From Zygnema cylindricum (lineage: Eukaryota > Streptophyta > Zygnematophyceae > Zygnematales > Zygnemataceae), in NCBI GenBank assembly GCA_037447655.1, contig JBBHKE010000339.1:248001-312000 (forward strand): a stretch of 64,000 nt of DNA, in the 5' to 3' direction. Positions within the stretch are counted from its first letter, which is position 1. Each line of letters starts with the position of its first letter. This document shows, piece by piece, positions 11,936-23,856 of the stretch. The notes below the pieces were generated by a model. That model did no database searches. It was not told the origin of the DNA and saw only the letters and a program-made list of their open reading frames with translations. The position numbers and the translations under genes were made by a program.

Positions 11936-13357
11936 GTCTATCGTCTGACCAATTTACTTTTGTCTTGTGTCAGTTCAATTGCACGTGCTTTTCGCTGATT
12001 GGTTAGTTGTATTGCTTTGACCTTTGGCTTTTCAGTACTGTCTCGTGAGAAAACCCCAAAGAAATTCAAAGCATACCTTCTATTAGAGAACTTTTGTCTT
12101 GTGTGTTTGGACTCTATTACCATTTCTGTTTTGGAATCTGTCTTTTTGTGGGAAATGTAGTTCAGGCTGGTAGTTGGCACTATCTCTTCTTTTGGGCGAT
12201 TTTGGCTTTTTGCTGCTTCAAACTGAGAAAATTCTAGCTGGATCCGAGCCGCGGAATTCGAGGTGTTAAGGAGGATCTTACCTGGTTTCGGTACCATTGA
12301 GGGGGGAGTTCGTTTCTGCTGTGTGTCATCGTTTATTGCCGGGGTATGTTGAGCTTGCCTTGTTATTATTTATAATTATACCTTATATGCTATTTTTTGG
12401 AGTAAGGTGATATTGTTAAACCTGAAACAACCTTTTATTTTGATTTTTTATTATATATCTGCGTGGAAGTTCATCTGTGTACTCGTTGAGGGTCTCTTTT
12501 TGCTCCGGAGGTATTGAGGTCGGAGGGGATTTTTGGCATTGCCCAGAAGATTAGAGGGGTTTTAGGTAGCATTTATTCGGCTTCCGCCGGATTAGCACAA
12601 TATTGAAAAGCAACTGTCTCCTTTGGCTTACGGGGGATAGACGCTTTAATCTGGGTACAATACTCTTCCGAGAGAGTAAGATTTCCATTTCCAGTCAGGT
12701 CCTCTTCTCGGTAGTCATCACTTTATGGAAGGCGGAGAAGTTTAGGAGAAGGGGACTCCATAAACCGGATCCGGAGGGCAGGGTAGGCAGGAGGCGTTTG
12801 TACCAAAAGAAGGGTCTCCTTTGACAGAGAAATTTGTTCCAGTGGCGTCTGTCTTTGATTCTCTGGCCAAGTAACCATTTGGGCCACCCGTTCCTCCACC
12901 TTCTTCCTAGCTTGACTCCCGAGCAGTTCCCATATTTGGCCGAGGCCGCCACCAGGCCAAGGAAAGGAATAAAATGTCTCTTATTGCTCGCCGAAAAAGG
13001 TTGGCACATAAGGAACCATTCTCGGGTCACTTCTCAAAAGTTGGTTTCCATACTCGATCCAAGATACCCAGGGACGAAATTTCGATTGACCCCTTGGTGT
13101 TGGCAGATCCACGTCGTCTTGGCCGCAAGAAACTCCTTGCTCTTCAGGACCTCCATGAGCTTAAGGTGAAGAAGGAGTTAGTTATAAGAGTGGCTCGGAC
13201 AGATCGAGCTAGGGTGGATGGACTAGTGCGATGGGTGGTGGAAATTTTGAGCAGTTCCTCCGAGGGTAGTTCTTGATAGTCGGTACCGGAACGGCCCCGG
13301 AGAGCTCCAGCTCCCCGCCCTCAGCCATCTTTCTTTTAGGACACTTCCACCAGCATG
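11936..13357. other. Unassigned DNA between LINE relic and element D
   Basis: No family recognised. Part of it has higher GC and coding-like texture: an open frame at 12974-13276 encodes a basic, Arg/Lys-rich peptide ending in a Ser-rich tail. The same frame is open upstream (about 12790-12868) if a 42-bp stretch from GTAACC to CCTAG (12869-12910) is treated as an intron. This is only a suggestion. The ORFs at 11938-12297 (minus) and 12603-12824 show no recognisable domain. Confidence 0.35.
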
Positions 13358-14168
13358 TGTTGTCCTGAGGCAAATGGTGCCCCGGAAGAAGAAGAAGAAG
13401 TATTAGCAGTTGCCATATTAATCAATACACAAAGAGGAAACTCTCACGAAATACCCACAAATGACCAACTTCACAATGAAGCCCCAAGAAAACCAGACAC
13501 ATCCTAGGTGTGCAAATTTGCCACAATGTAAATTATACACCAAAGACATGACATGCAGAATTTCATAAGGTTCTGCCCAAAGATCACAATGATCTTGTAA
13601 TTCAAAGACACCCAAAAATTACTTTGCAGTTTTCCATACACAGAATTCCTAACTCCAAAAAATATTCTAAGTCCTATATATACAAGTGATCCTGCAGCTG
13701 ATCTACATCGTTGGTTGACCGATACACTAAATCTAATCAAACAAAAACCCGCCGTCAACCGTTCACAATATTTACAACAAACCTAAAACTAACAACCGCT
13801 AAATTGAAATAGTACGCGGTCAAAGTTCGCCCGCTGAAATGACGTCGCAGTCAATATTCTTCTTCCAAAAATGACAGCGGAATCCGTCCGCCTTCCACGC
13901 ATACTTTCATCGCCGAAGATGAACCTCCACATGTAAACTCGGTCCCCAAACGAACTGTACTTTCCATCATCCGAAAAATACAATCTTCACTTCCCCACGG
14001 ACCGACACGTGTGCCCGGAGTGTACTCAGCCCGTTTACTCACTTCGGACTTACATACCACACTAAAAACCTTTCTACGATAAATCAGTCTGAACACAAAA
14101 CGACTAAGTCCGAAATCTCTTTCTCACACACGAGATATAGAGAGGACTAAAGGTTTCCAAAAACAACA
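13358..14168 (-). repeat. 3' LTR of element D
   Basis: It is near-identical in order to 18373-19181. On the minus strand it includes the gag start codon and the Ser-rich N-terminal codons near its end (about 13358-13413). This explains why a gag start appears downstream of the 3' LTR without invoking a tandem element. Confidence 0.85.
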
Positions 14169-14190
14169 CTCCCCTAAACCTTTAGACTCT
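14169..14190 (-). promoter_or_regulatory. Polypurine tract of element D
   Basis: On the minus strand a purine-rich AAAGGTTTAGGGGAG directly precedes the TGTTG start of the 3' LTR. This is the plus-strand primer position. Confidence 0.75.
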
Positions 14191-14191
14191 C

Positions 14192-15660
14192 TCAGCCACT
14201 AAGTCCACACTCCTCTCTACATAACTTCAATTTAGGTGCCGGTAAAGCCATAGTCATCATATCGGCTACCATCATCTCATCCGGCATATAAGTGACTTTC
14301 AAAATTCTGTTCATCACCTTCTGTCTCACAAAATGCAACTTGATATCAATGTGTTTGCTTTTGAAGTGATGACTTGGGTTAGATGCAATCGCAATAGCAG
14401 CCTGGTTATCACACCACACTATTTGAGGCCCGGATTTCATAAAATGGAGTTCTTGAAGGAGAAACTTTACCCACAATAACTCCTTGACGGCTGAGCTTGC
14501 TGCCATATATTCACCCTCTATTGTAGACTGAGCCGTTACCTTTTGATGCTTGCTGCTCCAGCAACATGTTCCACTTCCTATCTTCAATATAAATCCGGTG
14601 GTGGAATGGCGGCTTGGCATGTCTCCGTAACTAGCATCGCTCCAAGTCTGAATTTTAACTTCGTCTCCACTGAGAGCAAGTCGAAGGTTTCGTGTCCCTG
14701 CAAGGTACTGGAGAACCCTCTTTGCTGCCTCCCAATCCGTTTTCCTACGATTTTGCAAACTTCGGCTCAAGGCACCAACTGCTGCCGCAATGTCTGGCCT
14801 CGTGCAATTCATGAAGTAGATTAGGCTGCCGACAATCTGCCGGTATGGAATGGTGGCCATAAAATCTGCCTCCCTTGACTCCAAAGTGTCGTCAAAAATG
14901 ACTCCTCCATCGGCCTACATGCCTTCCACTTTCTGCTTAAATTCCATGGGAGTGGCACTTCCCTTTGCCTCTACCATGCCGAATCTTTCAAGCACATTCC
15001 TTATTGCTTCCTGTTGCGTTAGATAGATTATTCTCCTATCTCTATGCCTTTCTACTTCAATTCCAAGAATATATTTTGCCTCACCTAAATCCTTCATCTC
15101 AAATCTTGAATTCAAGGCTGCTTTAATTTTATTAATCTCATTCAATGACTTACTTAGCAGCAGCAAATCATCTACATATACTGCAATGTAAATAATCCCA
15201 TCTTCCCTTTCTATAACATAGACTGAGTGATCTGAACTAATCCTTACAAAGCCAAGACCGGTTAGAAACTCATCTAGTTTTAGATTCCACTGACGAGGAG
15301 CCCGCTTAAGGCCGTACAAGGATTTCAACAACTTACATACCAAATTTTATTTTCCTCTCTCTACATACATTTCAGGCTGCTTCATATAAATCACTTCTTC
15401 TAAGTCTCCATGCAGGAAAGCGGTTTTAACATCCATTTGATGTAATTCCATATCTTCAATGGCCGCTAGAGACAACAAAATTCTAACAGTTGGAAACCGG
15501 ACAACCGGAGAGAAAGTCTCTTCATAGTCAATTCCCTCCTTCTGACTATAACCTTTTGCAACAAGCCTAGCCTTTTATCTTTCAATGGAATTATCCGGAT
15601 TTAACTTAACTTTGAAGACCTACTAACAACTGATTGCCTTTCGATCCGGCGGAAGTTCCA
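14192..15660 (-). pseudogene. Copia RT-RNase H, element D
   Basis: On the minus strand, the RT N-terminal part (15340-15660) carries the GCKWVFK-like, ARLVAKG and EETFSPVV-like blocks, but with stops. An open RT frame at 14915-15343 follows, with the YVDDLL catalytic motif and KDLGEAKYILGIEVER. RNase H is at 14192-14884 (230 residues), with WSDASYGD, GEYMAASSAVKELLWV, WCDNQAAIAIASNP, HHFKSKHIDIK and the terminal ADMMTMALP. Frame breaks separate the parts, and a stop near 14890 splits RT from RNase H. Known: these domains copy the element RNA into DNA. It is closely related to the B element. Confidence 0.85.
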
Positions 15661-15684
15661 CAAGCTCCCAAGTGTGAGCCTCCA

Positions 15685-17415
15685 TTATCGATTGCATTTC
15701 ATCGTTCGCCGCGGAGATCCATTGATCTTTTTCCGGAGCTGAAAAAGCCTCCTGTATGGTAGCCGGTTCCATTGTGCTGGCAGAAAATAGAGCATTCTCC
15801 ACCGGTTCACCTCGGTAGCCGGTTCCATTGTGCTGGCAGAAAATAGAGTATGCTCCACCGGTTCACCTCGCAGCTTGCTGCTTTGCCTTCTTCCCCCCGG
15901 AAAATCTGAGGCTGGAACTGTCGGATCCGTACGTGGCCGCCGAGGAGGAGGAGGAGGAGGAGGAGGAGGAGGTGGCGGAGGTTGAGTATTTTCGACAAGT
16001 GGAGCAGCCGGAGTGTCCGGAGTATGAATAGGAGATGTCCCATCACCGATAGATGAGGAAGAGATGGTGGAAGATGTAAAAGGAACACTCTCAAAAATAA
16101 CATATTCTTGAATTTTGGCATTTTTCTCTAAATCTGTCATGCCAAACACATCAACCGATTGACTTTCTTCCTTAACGTGAATATTTCTTGCAACTTGAAG
16201 AGTTTTTCTATCCGTATTGTATACTCTATAGCCTACGGACTCATCATCATATCCCATAAAAATCTCGGGAACCGATTTCGGACTAAGCTTAGAAATAGGG
16301 AGATTATCCAAAATAAAACATTTGCTCCCAAAAACCCGGAAGTGACTAACATTAGGCTTTCTTCCGGTCCACACTTCATATGGTGTTTTTCCTTTCACGG
16401 CTCTAGTTGCTATTCTATTTCTTATATACGAAGCACAAGAGAAAGCCTAACCCCAAAACTTGAAATCTATCCCTTTATCTAACATCATAGATTTTGCACT
16501 TTCTGTTAAAGTTCGGTTGAGTCTTTCCGATACTCCGTTTTGCTCCGGAGTATAGGGAATTGTATATTGCCGAGAAATGCCGTTTTCTTTTAAATAGTCC
16601 GAGAATGCATGAGAGATATATTCACCTCCGTTGTCGGACCGAAGGGAGAGGATAGGCTTCCCATGAAGCTTTTCCGCCCAAACTCGAAAGTGCTTGAAGT
16701 GAGTGAACACTTCACTCTTCTCCTTCATAAAGTAAACCTTGCTGTACCGGGAAAAAACATCAGTAAAAGAGACCAAAAACCGGCTGCCACTGAGGGATGG
16801 GACTTTTGACGGTCCCCACACATCCGAATGAATAATTTGCAGCAAATCCGTAGCCTGATTATCCGCGGCCTGAGGTAGGGGTAACTTATGAAGCTTTCCT
16901 AAAGCACACCCATCACATACATGAGAGTCTTTCTGGCCTAAATTAACACCATCTATCATATTTTGTTTTACCATTTTATTAAGTCTCTCATGATAAACAT
17001 GACCGAGCCTCTTATGCCACAAAACATTTTCCGGAAAGACACTAGAGTATGCAAAGTCAATTTTATTAGCCAAGTCCATTCGGTACAACAAGTTTGGGCC
17101 TCTAGTTCCTACCAAGGCTACTCTTCCATCTTTGCTTACTACCTTTTTCCCATTCTTTTGCAAAATTTCAAATCCTTTCATTTTGGCCACCGAAGTGGAA
17201 AACAATTTTTTCTTAAACTTAGGAATATAGAGAACATCATGCAAGGTCCTTTTTACAACCTGACCATTGATGTCACAAGCTAACTCCACGCTTCCCTTTG
17301 CCGTAGCCTCCACGCCGCTGTCGTCCGCATAATAAATCCGGCGAGTGGGAATTTGAGTGAGGGTTTTGAAGTAAGCACGGTTGCCGCACATGTGGGAAGA
17401 GCATCCGGAGTCCAT
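15685..17415 (-). pseudogene. Copia protease start, GAG-pre-integrase and integrase, element D
   Basis: From 17415 downward on the minus strand: MDSGCSSHMCGN (aspartic protease DSG), the LGHVYHERL...CDGCALGK HHCC zinc region, and an integrase core with HSDVWGP, SDNGGEY and EQNGVSERLNR (the D,D,E triad). One stop at about 16447 interrupts the frame; it resumes at 16398 with the KGKTPYEVWTGRKPNVSHFRVFG block. A proline run encoded by (GGA)n at 15942-15972 (plus strand) lies in the hinge before RT. A 56-bp tandem duplication at 15761-15872 then shifts the frame. A TAG at 17419-17421 stands where the Trp of GWIMDSG is expected, separating this ORF from gag. Confidence 0.85.
15761..15872. repeat. 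56-bp tandem duplication in element D
   Basis: Two copies, 15761-15816 and 15817-15872, differ by a few bases. 56 is not divisible by three, so it breaks the pol frame. Confidence 0.85.
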
Positions 17416-17418
17416 AAT

Positions 17419-18440
17419 CTACCCGTTTTCTTGAGGTCCCTCCATGAGATCCTTTGCGAGAGCGAATAACTCATCGTCATCTGATTGCAGAAATCTGACC
17501 ACGTCGTCTTTTTCCTCCACCGGTTCGTCTTGTGGCGTCTCATCGGTTGCAAAGAACGCCGCATTTTTAACCGGCAGTTTTGATGCCGCCACTTTGGATG
17601 GTGAATCCTCCGACCGTACCTTCCACCGCGCACGATAAATTCCTGTTTCACACGCTTTTATAAATGCCGGACACAGCCGAAAAACATGACCTTGACCAAA
17701 GCAACAGACACACCTATCATATTGCCTATAATTCGGATTAGGGGTAAAGTTCCTATTTCCGGAAAAACCAGCCGGCTTATATGTCTGAGCATTGTAAGCT
17801 ACCGCTGAGTGTCCACCATTTAATGCTATCTGAGTGGCCTCTTCCTCTAAGAGATAATCTTGAGCTATAGCTATATTCCATTTACTCTTCTCCAACCTCT
17901 TTAATTGTTCCGCGGCTCCTTTATATTCAGAGGAAACCCTCTCATTAGAATCATAGCTTGATGATAGGGAGGAAAATTTCCCCCGGAACATGCATTTTCT
18001 GACAAAAGAAGTTTCAAGCCGTTACAATATGAGTTCATATCCCCCCCAGTATACTTATAATCCCAAATCTTTCCAGCAGTTATAACCTCATTCTACTCAC
18101 TAGCTAGGACATAAGATTCTTTCAAAGCCTTCCATATTTCAGATGCCGTAGAGATATTGATATATGTCATGCTCAAATCTTCCGACAAGAGTAATTTAAG
18201 AACATGCAAAGCATCCTCATTTTTCTTATCAAAATCCGGATCCGTATTTGGAAGAACACCGGAAACCACATCATATAGTTTTACTTGCTTAAGGTAAGAC
18301 TTAGTTAAATCCGCCCAATACAAATACTTTTGCCCATTGAACACCGGGATCCGTGAGGGTGGGCCCGTGACCTGTTGTCCTGAGGCAACTGGTGCCCCGG
18401 AAGAAGAAGAAGAAGCACCAGTTGTTGCCATATTAATCAA
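17419..18440 (-). pseudogene. Copia gag, element D
   Basis: On the minus strand the start codon lies inside the 5' LTR (ATG near 18431). The N-terminus is Ser-rich, followed by QQVTGPPSRIPVFNGQKYLYWADL. The UBN2-like Gag core runs to 18093, where the frame stops. It resumes in another frame at 17991 and contains a CCHC zinc knuckle (CVCCFGQGHVFRLC, about 17685-17730) before the acidic tail. Known: Gag packages the RNA and forms virus-like particles in the cytoplasm. The primer-binding site overlaps codons 19-25. Confidence 0.82.
18352..18372 (-). promoter_or_regulatory. Primer-binding site of element D inside gag
   Basis: On the minus strand GGTCACGGGCCCACCCTC directly follows the LTR end. 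It matches the complement of the initiator tRNA-Met anticodon arm (GGTTATGGGCCCACC) at 13 of 15 positions, and it encodes V-T-G-P-P-S. Confidence 0.65.
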
Positions 18441-19181
18441 TACAAAAAGAGGAAACTCTCACGAAATACCCACAAAAGACCAACTTCACAATGAAGCCCC
18501 AAGCAAACCAGACACACCCTAGGTCTGCAAATTTGTCACAATGTAAATTATACACCAAAAAAATCACATGCAGAATTTCACAAGGTTCTGCCCAAAGATC
18601 ACAATGATCTTGTAATTTAAAGACACCCAAAAACTGCTTCGCAGTTTTCCATACACAGAATTCCTAACTCCAAAATATTATAAGTCCTATATATACAAGT
18701 GAACCTGCAGCTGATCTACACCGTTGGTTGACCGGTAAACTAAATCTAATCAAACAAAAACATGTCGTCAACCGTACACAATATTTACAACAAATCTAAA
18801 ACTAACAACCGCCAAATTGAAATAGTACACGGTCAAAGTTCGCCCGCTGAAATGACGGGGCAGTCAATATTCTTCTTCCAAAAATGACGGCGGACTCCGT
18901 CCGCCTTCCACGCATTCTTTCATCGCTGAAGATGAGCCTCCACGTGTAAACTTGGTCCCCAAACGAACTGTACTTTCCATCATCCGAAACACACAATCTT
19001 GACTTCCCCACGGACCAACACGTGTGCATGGAGTGTACTCAGCCCGTGTACTCCCTTCGGACTTACATACCACACTAAAAACCTTTCTACAATCAATCAG
19101 CCTGAACACAAAACGACTAAGTCCGACATCTCTTTCTCACACACGAGATATAGAGAGGACTAAAAGTTTCCAAAAACAACA
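18373..19181 (-). repeat. 5' LTR of element D
   Basis: It is 809 bp. On the minus strand it starts TGTTGTTTTTGG at 19181 and ends GGACAACA at 18373, two bases into a Gln codon of gag. It pairs with 13358-14168. Confidence 0.85.
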
Positions 19182-21000
19182 CCTAACTATCCAGGTTTCA
19201 GAGAAGGTGACATTCTTGCAGGTACAAATCAGATCGAAAATGACTCGGCCGTGGAAAATCCAGTGACAACTCTACCGGAAGCGAAAGACGAGATGGAAAA
19301 TGATTCGGAATCAAGGGATAGGGGAGAAGCCGAGATTGTTCAAAAGAACCCACAGCAACCATCTATTCCGGCCGCAGATTTTGAGGGGGGAAGGAGAAGT
19401 AGCAAAAGGTTGCAAGAAAAACAGGCTAATTACAAGGTAACAAAACTCTCTCATCCAGATGAACCTCAAACTTATGGAGAGGTGATGAATTGTCCAGAAA
19501 GGAATCGGTGGAAGACAGCCGTTAATGAGGAGATGGCCTCAATCATGGCAGCCGATACTTAGGAGCTGGTGGATTGTCCACCTTACCGAAAACCAATCGC
19601 GTGTAAGTGGGTTTTCAAATTAAAACTAAAGGCAGATAACACCATTGAGCACTACAAGGCCAGGTTAGTGGCCAAAGGATTTACACAGAAAGAGGGAATA
19701 TACTACGAGGAAACCTTTACCCTAGTCATTAGATTTCTTTCCGTCCGCATACTTCTCAGTCTGGCAGCAGCGAAGCCTTTTTGCATAGAGAATTGGAAGA
19801 GGAGATCTTCATGAAACAATCCAAGGGATTTGTGGAACAAGGAGAGGAGAGTAAGGTATGCCGGCTGATTAAATCTCTTTATGGTTTGAAACAGGCGCCC
19901 CGATAGTGGAATAAGAAGCTTGATGAGTTTCTTACCGGTCTGGGATACATCCGGATCAGCTCAGATCACTCAATCTATGTTTTTGAAGATGAGGAAGGCG
20001 TTATTTTTATTGTAATTTATGTTGATGATTTGCTTGTTCTAAGTAAATCAATGAAAAAAATTAATATACTGAAAATTGATCTTAAGGGGAGATTTGAGAT
20101 AAACGATATGGGAGAGGCAAGATATATTTTGGGAATTCAAGTAGAAAGAGACCGAGAAAGAAAGATTATAAGGCTAACTAAAAATGAAGCAATATGGAAC
20201 ATGTTGGAAAAGTTTCAAATGGATAAGGCTAATAGTTGTACAACTCCAATGAAGTTGAAGAAGTGAAGTGAGGGGAATTTGGAAGGAGTTATAATCTTAG
20301 ACAAGGAATAAGGTCCGCAAGAATAGAAGTACATAAAGACTATTCTTTACAGGCAAGTAGTGGGAAGCCTAATCTATTTTATGTATTGTACCCGACCGGA
20401 TTTGGTTGCAGCTATAGGAGTGCTGAGTAGAAGTCTGAATGCTCCCACTAAGAGAGATTGGGAGGCAACTAAAAGAGTCTTTAGGTATTTGATAGGAACT
20501 AGGGATCTATGGTTGCATTTGGGTGGAGGGAATACTGATATCACTACCTGGAGTGATGCCAGTTATGGTGATGCTCCGATGTGGAGATGTACTTCGGGAT
20601 ATGTATTCTATGTGGGTGATTGAGCTTGTTGTTGGAGTAGCAAACAACAAAAGGTTATTGCTCAGTCCACAATGGAGGCTGAGTATATGGTCTCTTACTA
20701 TGCTGTAAAAGAATTTATGTGGGTCAAGTCTTTGCTTGGTGAGCTTGGTCACCTTAACAGAGGTGTGTAGAATTTTTTTTGTAATAATCAGGCTGCAATT
20801 GCTATTGCTGCCAATCCTAAACATCATTTTAAAGCCAAAGACGTGGACATTAGACACACCTTTGTTAGAGAGAAGGTGGAAAACAAAATAATCAGTTTAG
20901 AGTACAGACGAGATAGCGAGATGGTAGCAGATATGATGACTAAACCTGTGCCTTCCCCTAAGCTAATTTTCTGCGGAGAGAATTGTGGCTTGAAATAAAA
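19182..21000 (+). pseudogene. 3' half of copia pol, element C1 (RT-RNase H)
   Basis: It starts abruptly at 19182 in the hinge after integrase, where D abuts. RT segments are at 19251-19562 and 19569-19814, then 19990-20266 with YVDDLLVLSKS. RNase H is at 20360-20998 with WSDASYGDAP, QSTMEAEYM and MMTKPVP, and ends CGLK. A stop TAG at 19560-19562 replaces a conserved Trp, and the same stop occurs in C2 (34884-34886). About 36 nt around the LHQMDIKTAFLQG motif are deleted near 19762. Other stops lie at 19902, 20264, 20621 and 20768. It is dead. Confidence 0.85.
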
Positions 21001-21023
21001 GTGTGATTAGAAAATAAAGGCCG

Positions 21024-22051
21024 TGTAGAAATGAATGGTTAATTGTAGTATTTTCTAGATCTAAATACAGAAAAGAAGCCGAGGTAGTCTGCCTCTAACT
21101 TCACTCTTCAGCTCCCACACTTCTTGAAGTCACTGAAGGTTGAAGAGGGAGCTAGAGCCATGGCTGACTATGCTGATTAGAGATAGAGTTACGGGTGTTA
21201 GATTTTGTTAGATTTATCAAAATATATCGACCGGTCCAAGATTTGAACCTGGTACCTGCCGTCTATCAGGGTAGCCAGTAGCCTTAGCCAATTAGTCTAA
21301 GATCAAGGTTGAAGCTATAAGGTTTGATAGTTATTTAAATGTTAACATGTAGGCTATTTCATTTAAAGCGATATTTAGACATAGATACACTTTGTCATGT
21401 ACGGCGTACGGAACATCCGTAATGGATACAGCGCAATTTGTTTCGAATGCAAAACAAATATTGCGCAAGTATTTATTACGGCCACGATTGTAATCCGGCT
21501 TAATCTAACAGCCACGGAGCATGCTGAGATCACGGAATAGGTTTTCGGCGGTTTGTGGTCGACATCACATCAATCGCCACGTGGCACAATCGCATTGGAT
21601 TATGGCATCTCCGAGGATTCCAGGACCGAATCCAAAAATGACATGTGTCCACTTGTTGGCCATGTCGTACAATGGCCGTACATAAAGTACACTCGCACCT
21701 GTACCTTTATGTACGATACACTATTATGATTGGTGTCGTACTTCAGTAGATAGAGTTTTTAGAGAGGGATAGGTCCTAGAAAATTTGATAGATTGGACCC
21801 TCTCTCCTAGAAAGCTTCTATACAAAAGGTCAACTTTGACCCTTCATAACTTACTGCTCAGGGGTAAATATTCATAGATTCTTTTAGCTATAGACTCAAC
21901 GGAGTCTTATCTTCAAAGAGGTGAAGTCGGTCAGATATTTTATTTGTCAGAGTGGTAGTTATTTTTGTGTAAACACAAAGGGGTTAGGGTTATCCTAGGG
22001 GCTCCGAGTGAGCTGCCTACTCTGAGGGCCAATGGAGGTCTCAGAGTTTCA
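21024..22051 (+). repeat. 3' LTR of C1
   Basis: 1028 bp, TGTAGAAATG...AGAGTTTCA. It contains an antisense tRNA-like module at 21228-21302 (B-box complement ATTTGAACC, A-box complement near 21290). A cluster of GTAC motifs at 21664-21745 is followed by ATGATTGG (a CCAAT box in reverse). Near the end an ATG opens ATGGAGGTCTCAGAGTTTCA, the first codons of gag. Confidence 0.82.
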
Positions 22052-23610
22052 AGCAGGGTTTTTTATCACACATGCTTTTGCTTTGTTGCCCAACTCCTGT
22101 TCTGCCCTAGATCCATGGCGAGACGGAGCACTAATTCTTTTCCTCTCCTCACAAAATTTTCGACTAGACACTACATCCGAGGACGAGGAACGAGTAAAGA
22201 AAAAGGGCTAAAAATAATCTTTGGTTAGGTGGATCGCTAGTTTGATTGTTAGCGGATAGTAGTCACAGGGATGTGCCTCACTTGATTGAACGCCTCTCGC
22301 TGATTGAACAAATTCACACCGAGCTGGGTCATTATGGGACCAAGCGCACCTTAAGCTTGTTGCAGGCACGCTATTGGTGGTCTGGGATGCAATCTGATGT
22401 CGCAGCGGTATTGCACAAGTGTGCCATATGTGATCCTCTACGTACCTCTTTTAGCAACCTGCAGACTACCCTCCAACCATTACTCATCAAGGGGTTATTT
22501 TACCGCTGGTCGTGCAATTTGGTGGGTCTTTTTCCCATATCTCGGAGGGGGAAACAATATACAATGATCATGATTGAGAATTTTAGCAAATGGGTTGAAA
22601 TAGTAGCGTTACCACACAAAACTACAAAGCTCACCACCGTCGTTTTTAAGGAACATGTCCTTATGAGATACGGCGCTCCAGCCGAAGTCCTCACAGATCA
22701 AGGGACTGGATTCCAAGGAGAATTCTAAGAAATGCTAGATGACGCTCTCATAGACCATCGTCGAACAAGCCGCGATCATCCACAAACTGATGGATTGGCG
22801 GAACGTGGAGTTCAGACCTTCAAGCGGGCATTACGCAAGCATTGCTTGGAAAAACATATAAAAGTGTGGGACGAGTCACTTGGCTATATTGCAATGGGGT
22901 ATCAAATGTCGGTATAGGCGAGTCTTTCTAATTTCAGTCAATACTATGTCTTATTTGGGCGTCAACCCTTGTTGGGTAGGAATATCCAGAAAGCCGCAAG
23001 CTTTCCGCTTCCCTTACTGTCTAACGGGGTTTTTTTGGAAGAACTTACTAACAGAGCGATGTTTTTTGCCCGAGAGATGCCCATGGCTTTTGACAACCTG
23101 CAGATCGCCCAACACCGAGATACTTTCTGCTTTGCCACTACACGCAGCTGCAGCTACCTGCCTTAACAGAAGCCCTACCGAGTGGGAGATTATGTCTACT
23201 TACGGCGTCTATCCTTCAATACCTTGAACACAAATGTTTCACCTCATATTCTCCGAATTATCGAAGTAGACACGAATAGCATGCTAGGACTTCAAGGAGC
23301 AGATACGCGAAACTTTTGGGAGCATTTGAAGAACTATGCTCCATGTTATTTACGAGATCTTTCCCAGGACATGGACCCTATGCGTATGCTTATCATTGAG
23401 GCTACAGAATACACACTTTGCAACCGAGCCGATGGAGAAACATCAATGCTTCTATGCGACCATTGCAACCAAGGATTTCACATGGAGTGTTTGGTTCCTC
23501 CGTTAATAGCAATTTCAGACGGTCATTGGTTTTGTCACGGCTGCCGAGAGTTAACAGTCGTATTGGCCAGCTCTTTGGCAGACTCTTTGGTAGACTAAAG
23601 AGCCTGGGGG
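22052..23610 (+). pseudogene. Gypsy integrase with PHD finger, element G2 fragment
   Basis: The RNase H-integrase linker (about 22080-22245) and an integrase are in one frame from 22246. HTELGHYGTKRTL...HKCAICD forms the HHCC zinc domain. The core follows, with DxxG-like NLVGLFP at the first Asp position (Asp changed to Asn), TDQGTGF and DGLAERGVQTFK. A C-terminal PHD finger lies at 23410-23555 (CNRADG...LLCDHCNQGFHMEC...WFCHGC). Stops at 22726, 22915 and 23164, plus one near 22237, replace Gln/Arg-like codons. The linker is in frame with integrase, which shows that the frame break at the same place in G1 is a one-base deletion. Everything upstream of the linker is missing. Confidence 0.82.
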
Positions 23611-23856
23611 GGGAATAAACTGAGCCTCCTAACTTCCTCTCTCACCCTACCTTTATTATTCTTATGATATGTTTTGCTCGCTGCTTGTACATATTTATTT
23701 TCACTTGTTTTTTGAGATGTTCATGACTTTCTCGCTTATTTATTTATCATTTATCTTTCAGTTGGTTATGTTGCATGTTTATCATTATCGTTGTCACATG
23801 CAGGACATGTTGGTGACATCGAATGTAATGAGTACAGCAGTGAGCTGTGCGATTTT
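23611..23856 (+). other. G2 3' region after the polypurine tract
   Basis: A G-run (CTGGGGGGGGGAATAAAC) follows the stop. About 200 bp then align loosely with the 188-bp segment at 51560-51747 of G1 and end CACATGCAGGACA. The next bases, TGTTGGTGACATC, may be the start of a G2 LTR, cut at 23856 by the insertion of C2. Confidence 0.5.

Larger units (their letters stand above)
13358..19181 (-). mobile_element. Copia element D, minus strand, both LTRs present
   Basis: LTRs of 811 and 809 bp (13358-14168 and 18373-19181) share the TGTTGTTTTTGG start and the GGACAACA end. Between them, read on the minus strand, lie gag, protease, integrase, RT and RNase H. The flanking 5-mers are GCATG on the left and CCTAA on the right, so there is no target duplication. 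The right flank is C-family pol sequence (19182 onward). Inference: recombination with another D copy, or a deletion, has joined unrelated flanks. Confidence 0.85.

Noticed and set aside
13358-13413. Gag start codons after the 3' LTR of D, first read as a tandem LTR-internal-LTR-internal array
   Set aside because: B, C and the solo LTRs show with target duplications that the LTR itself includes the gag start, so no second internal region is needed.
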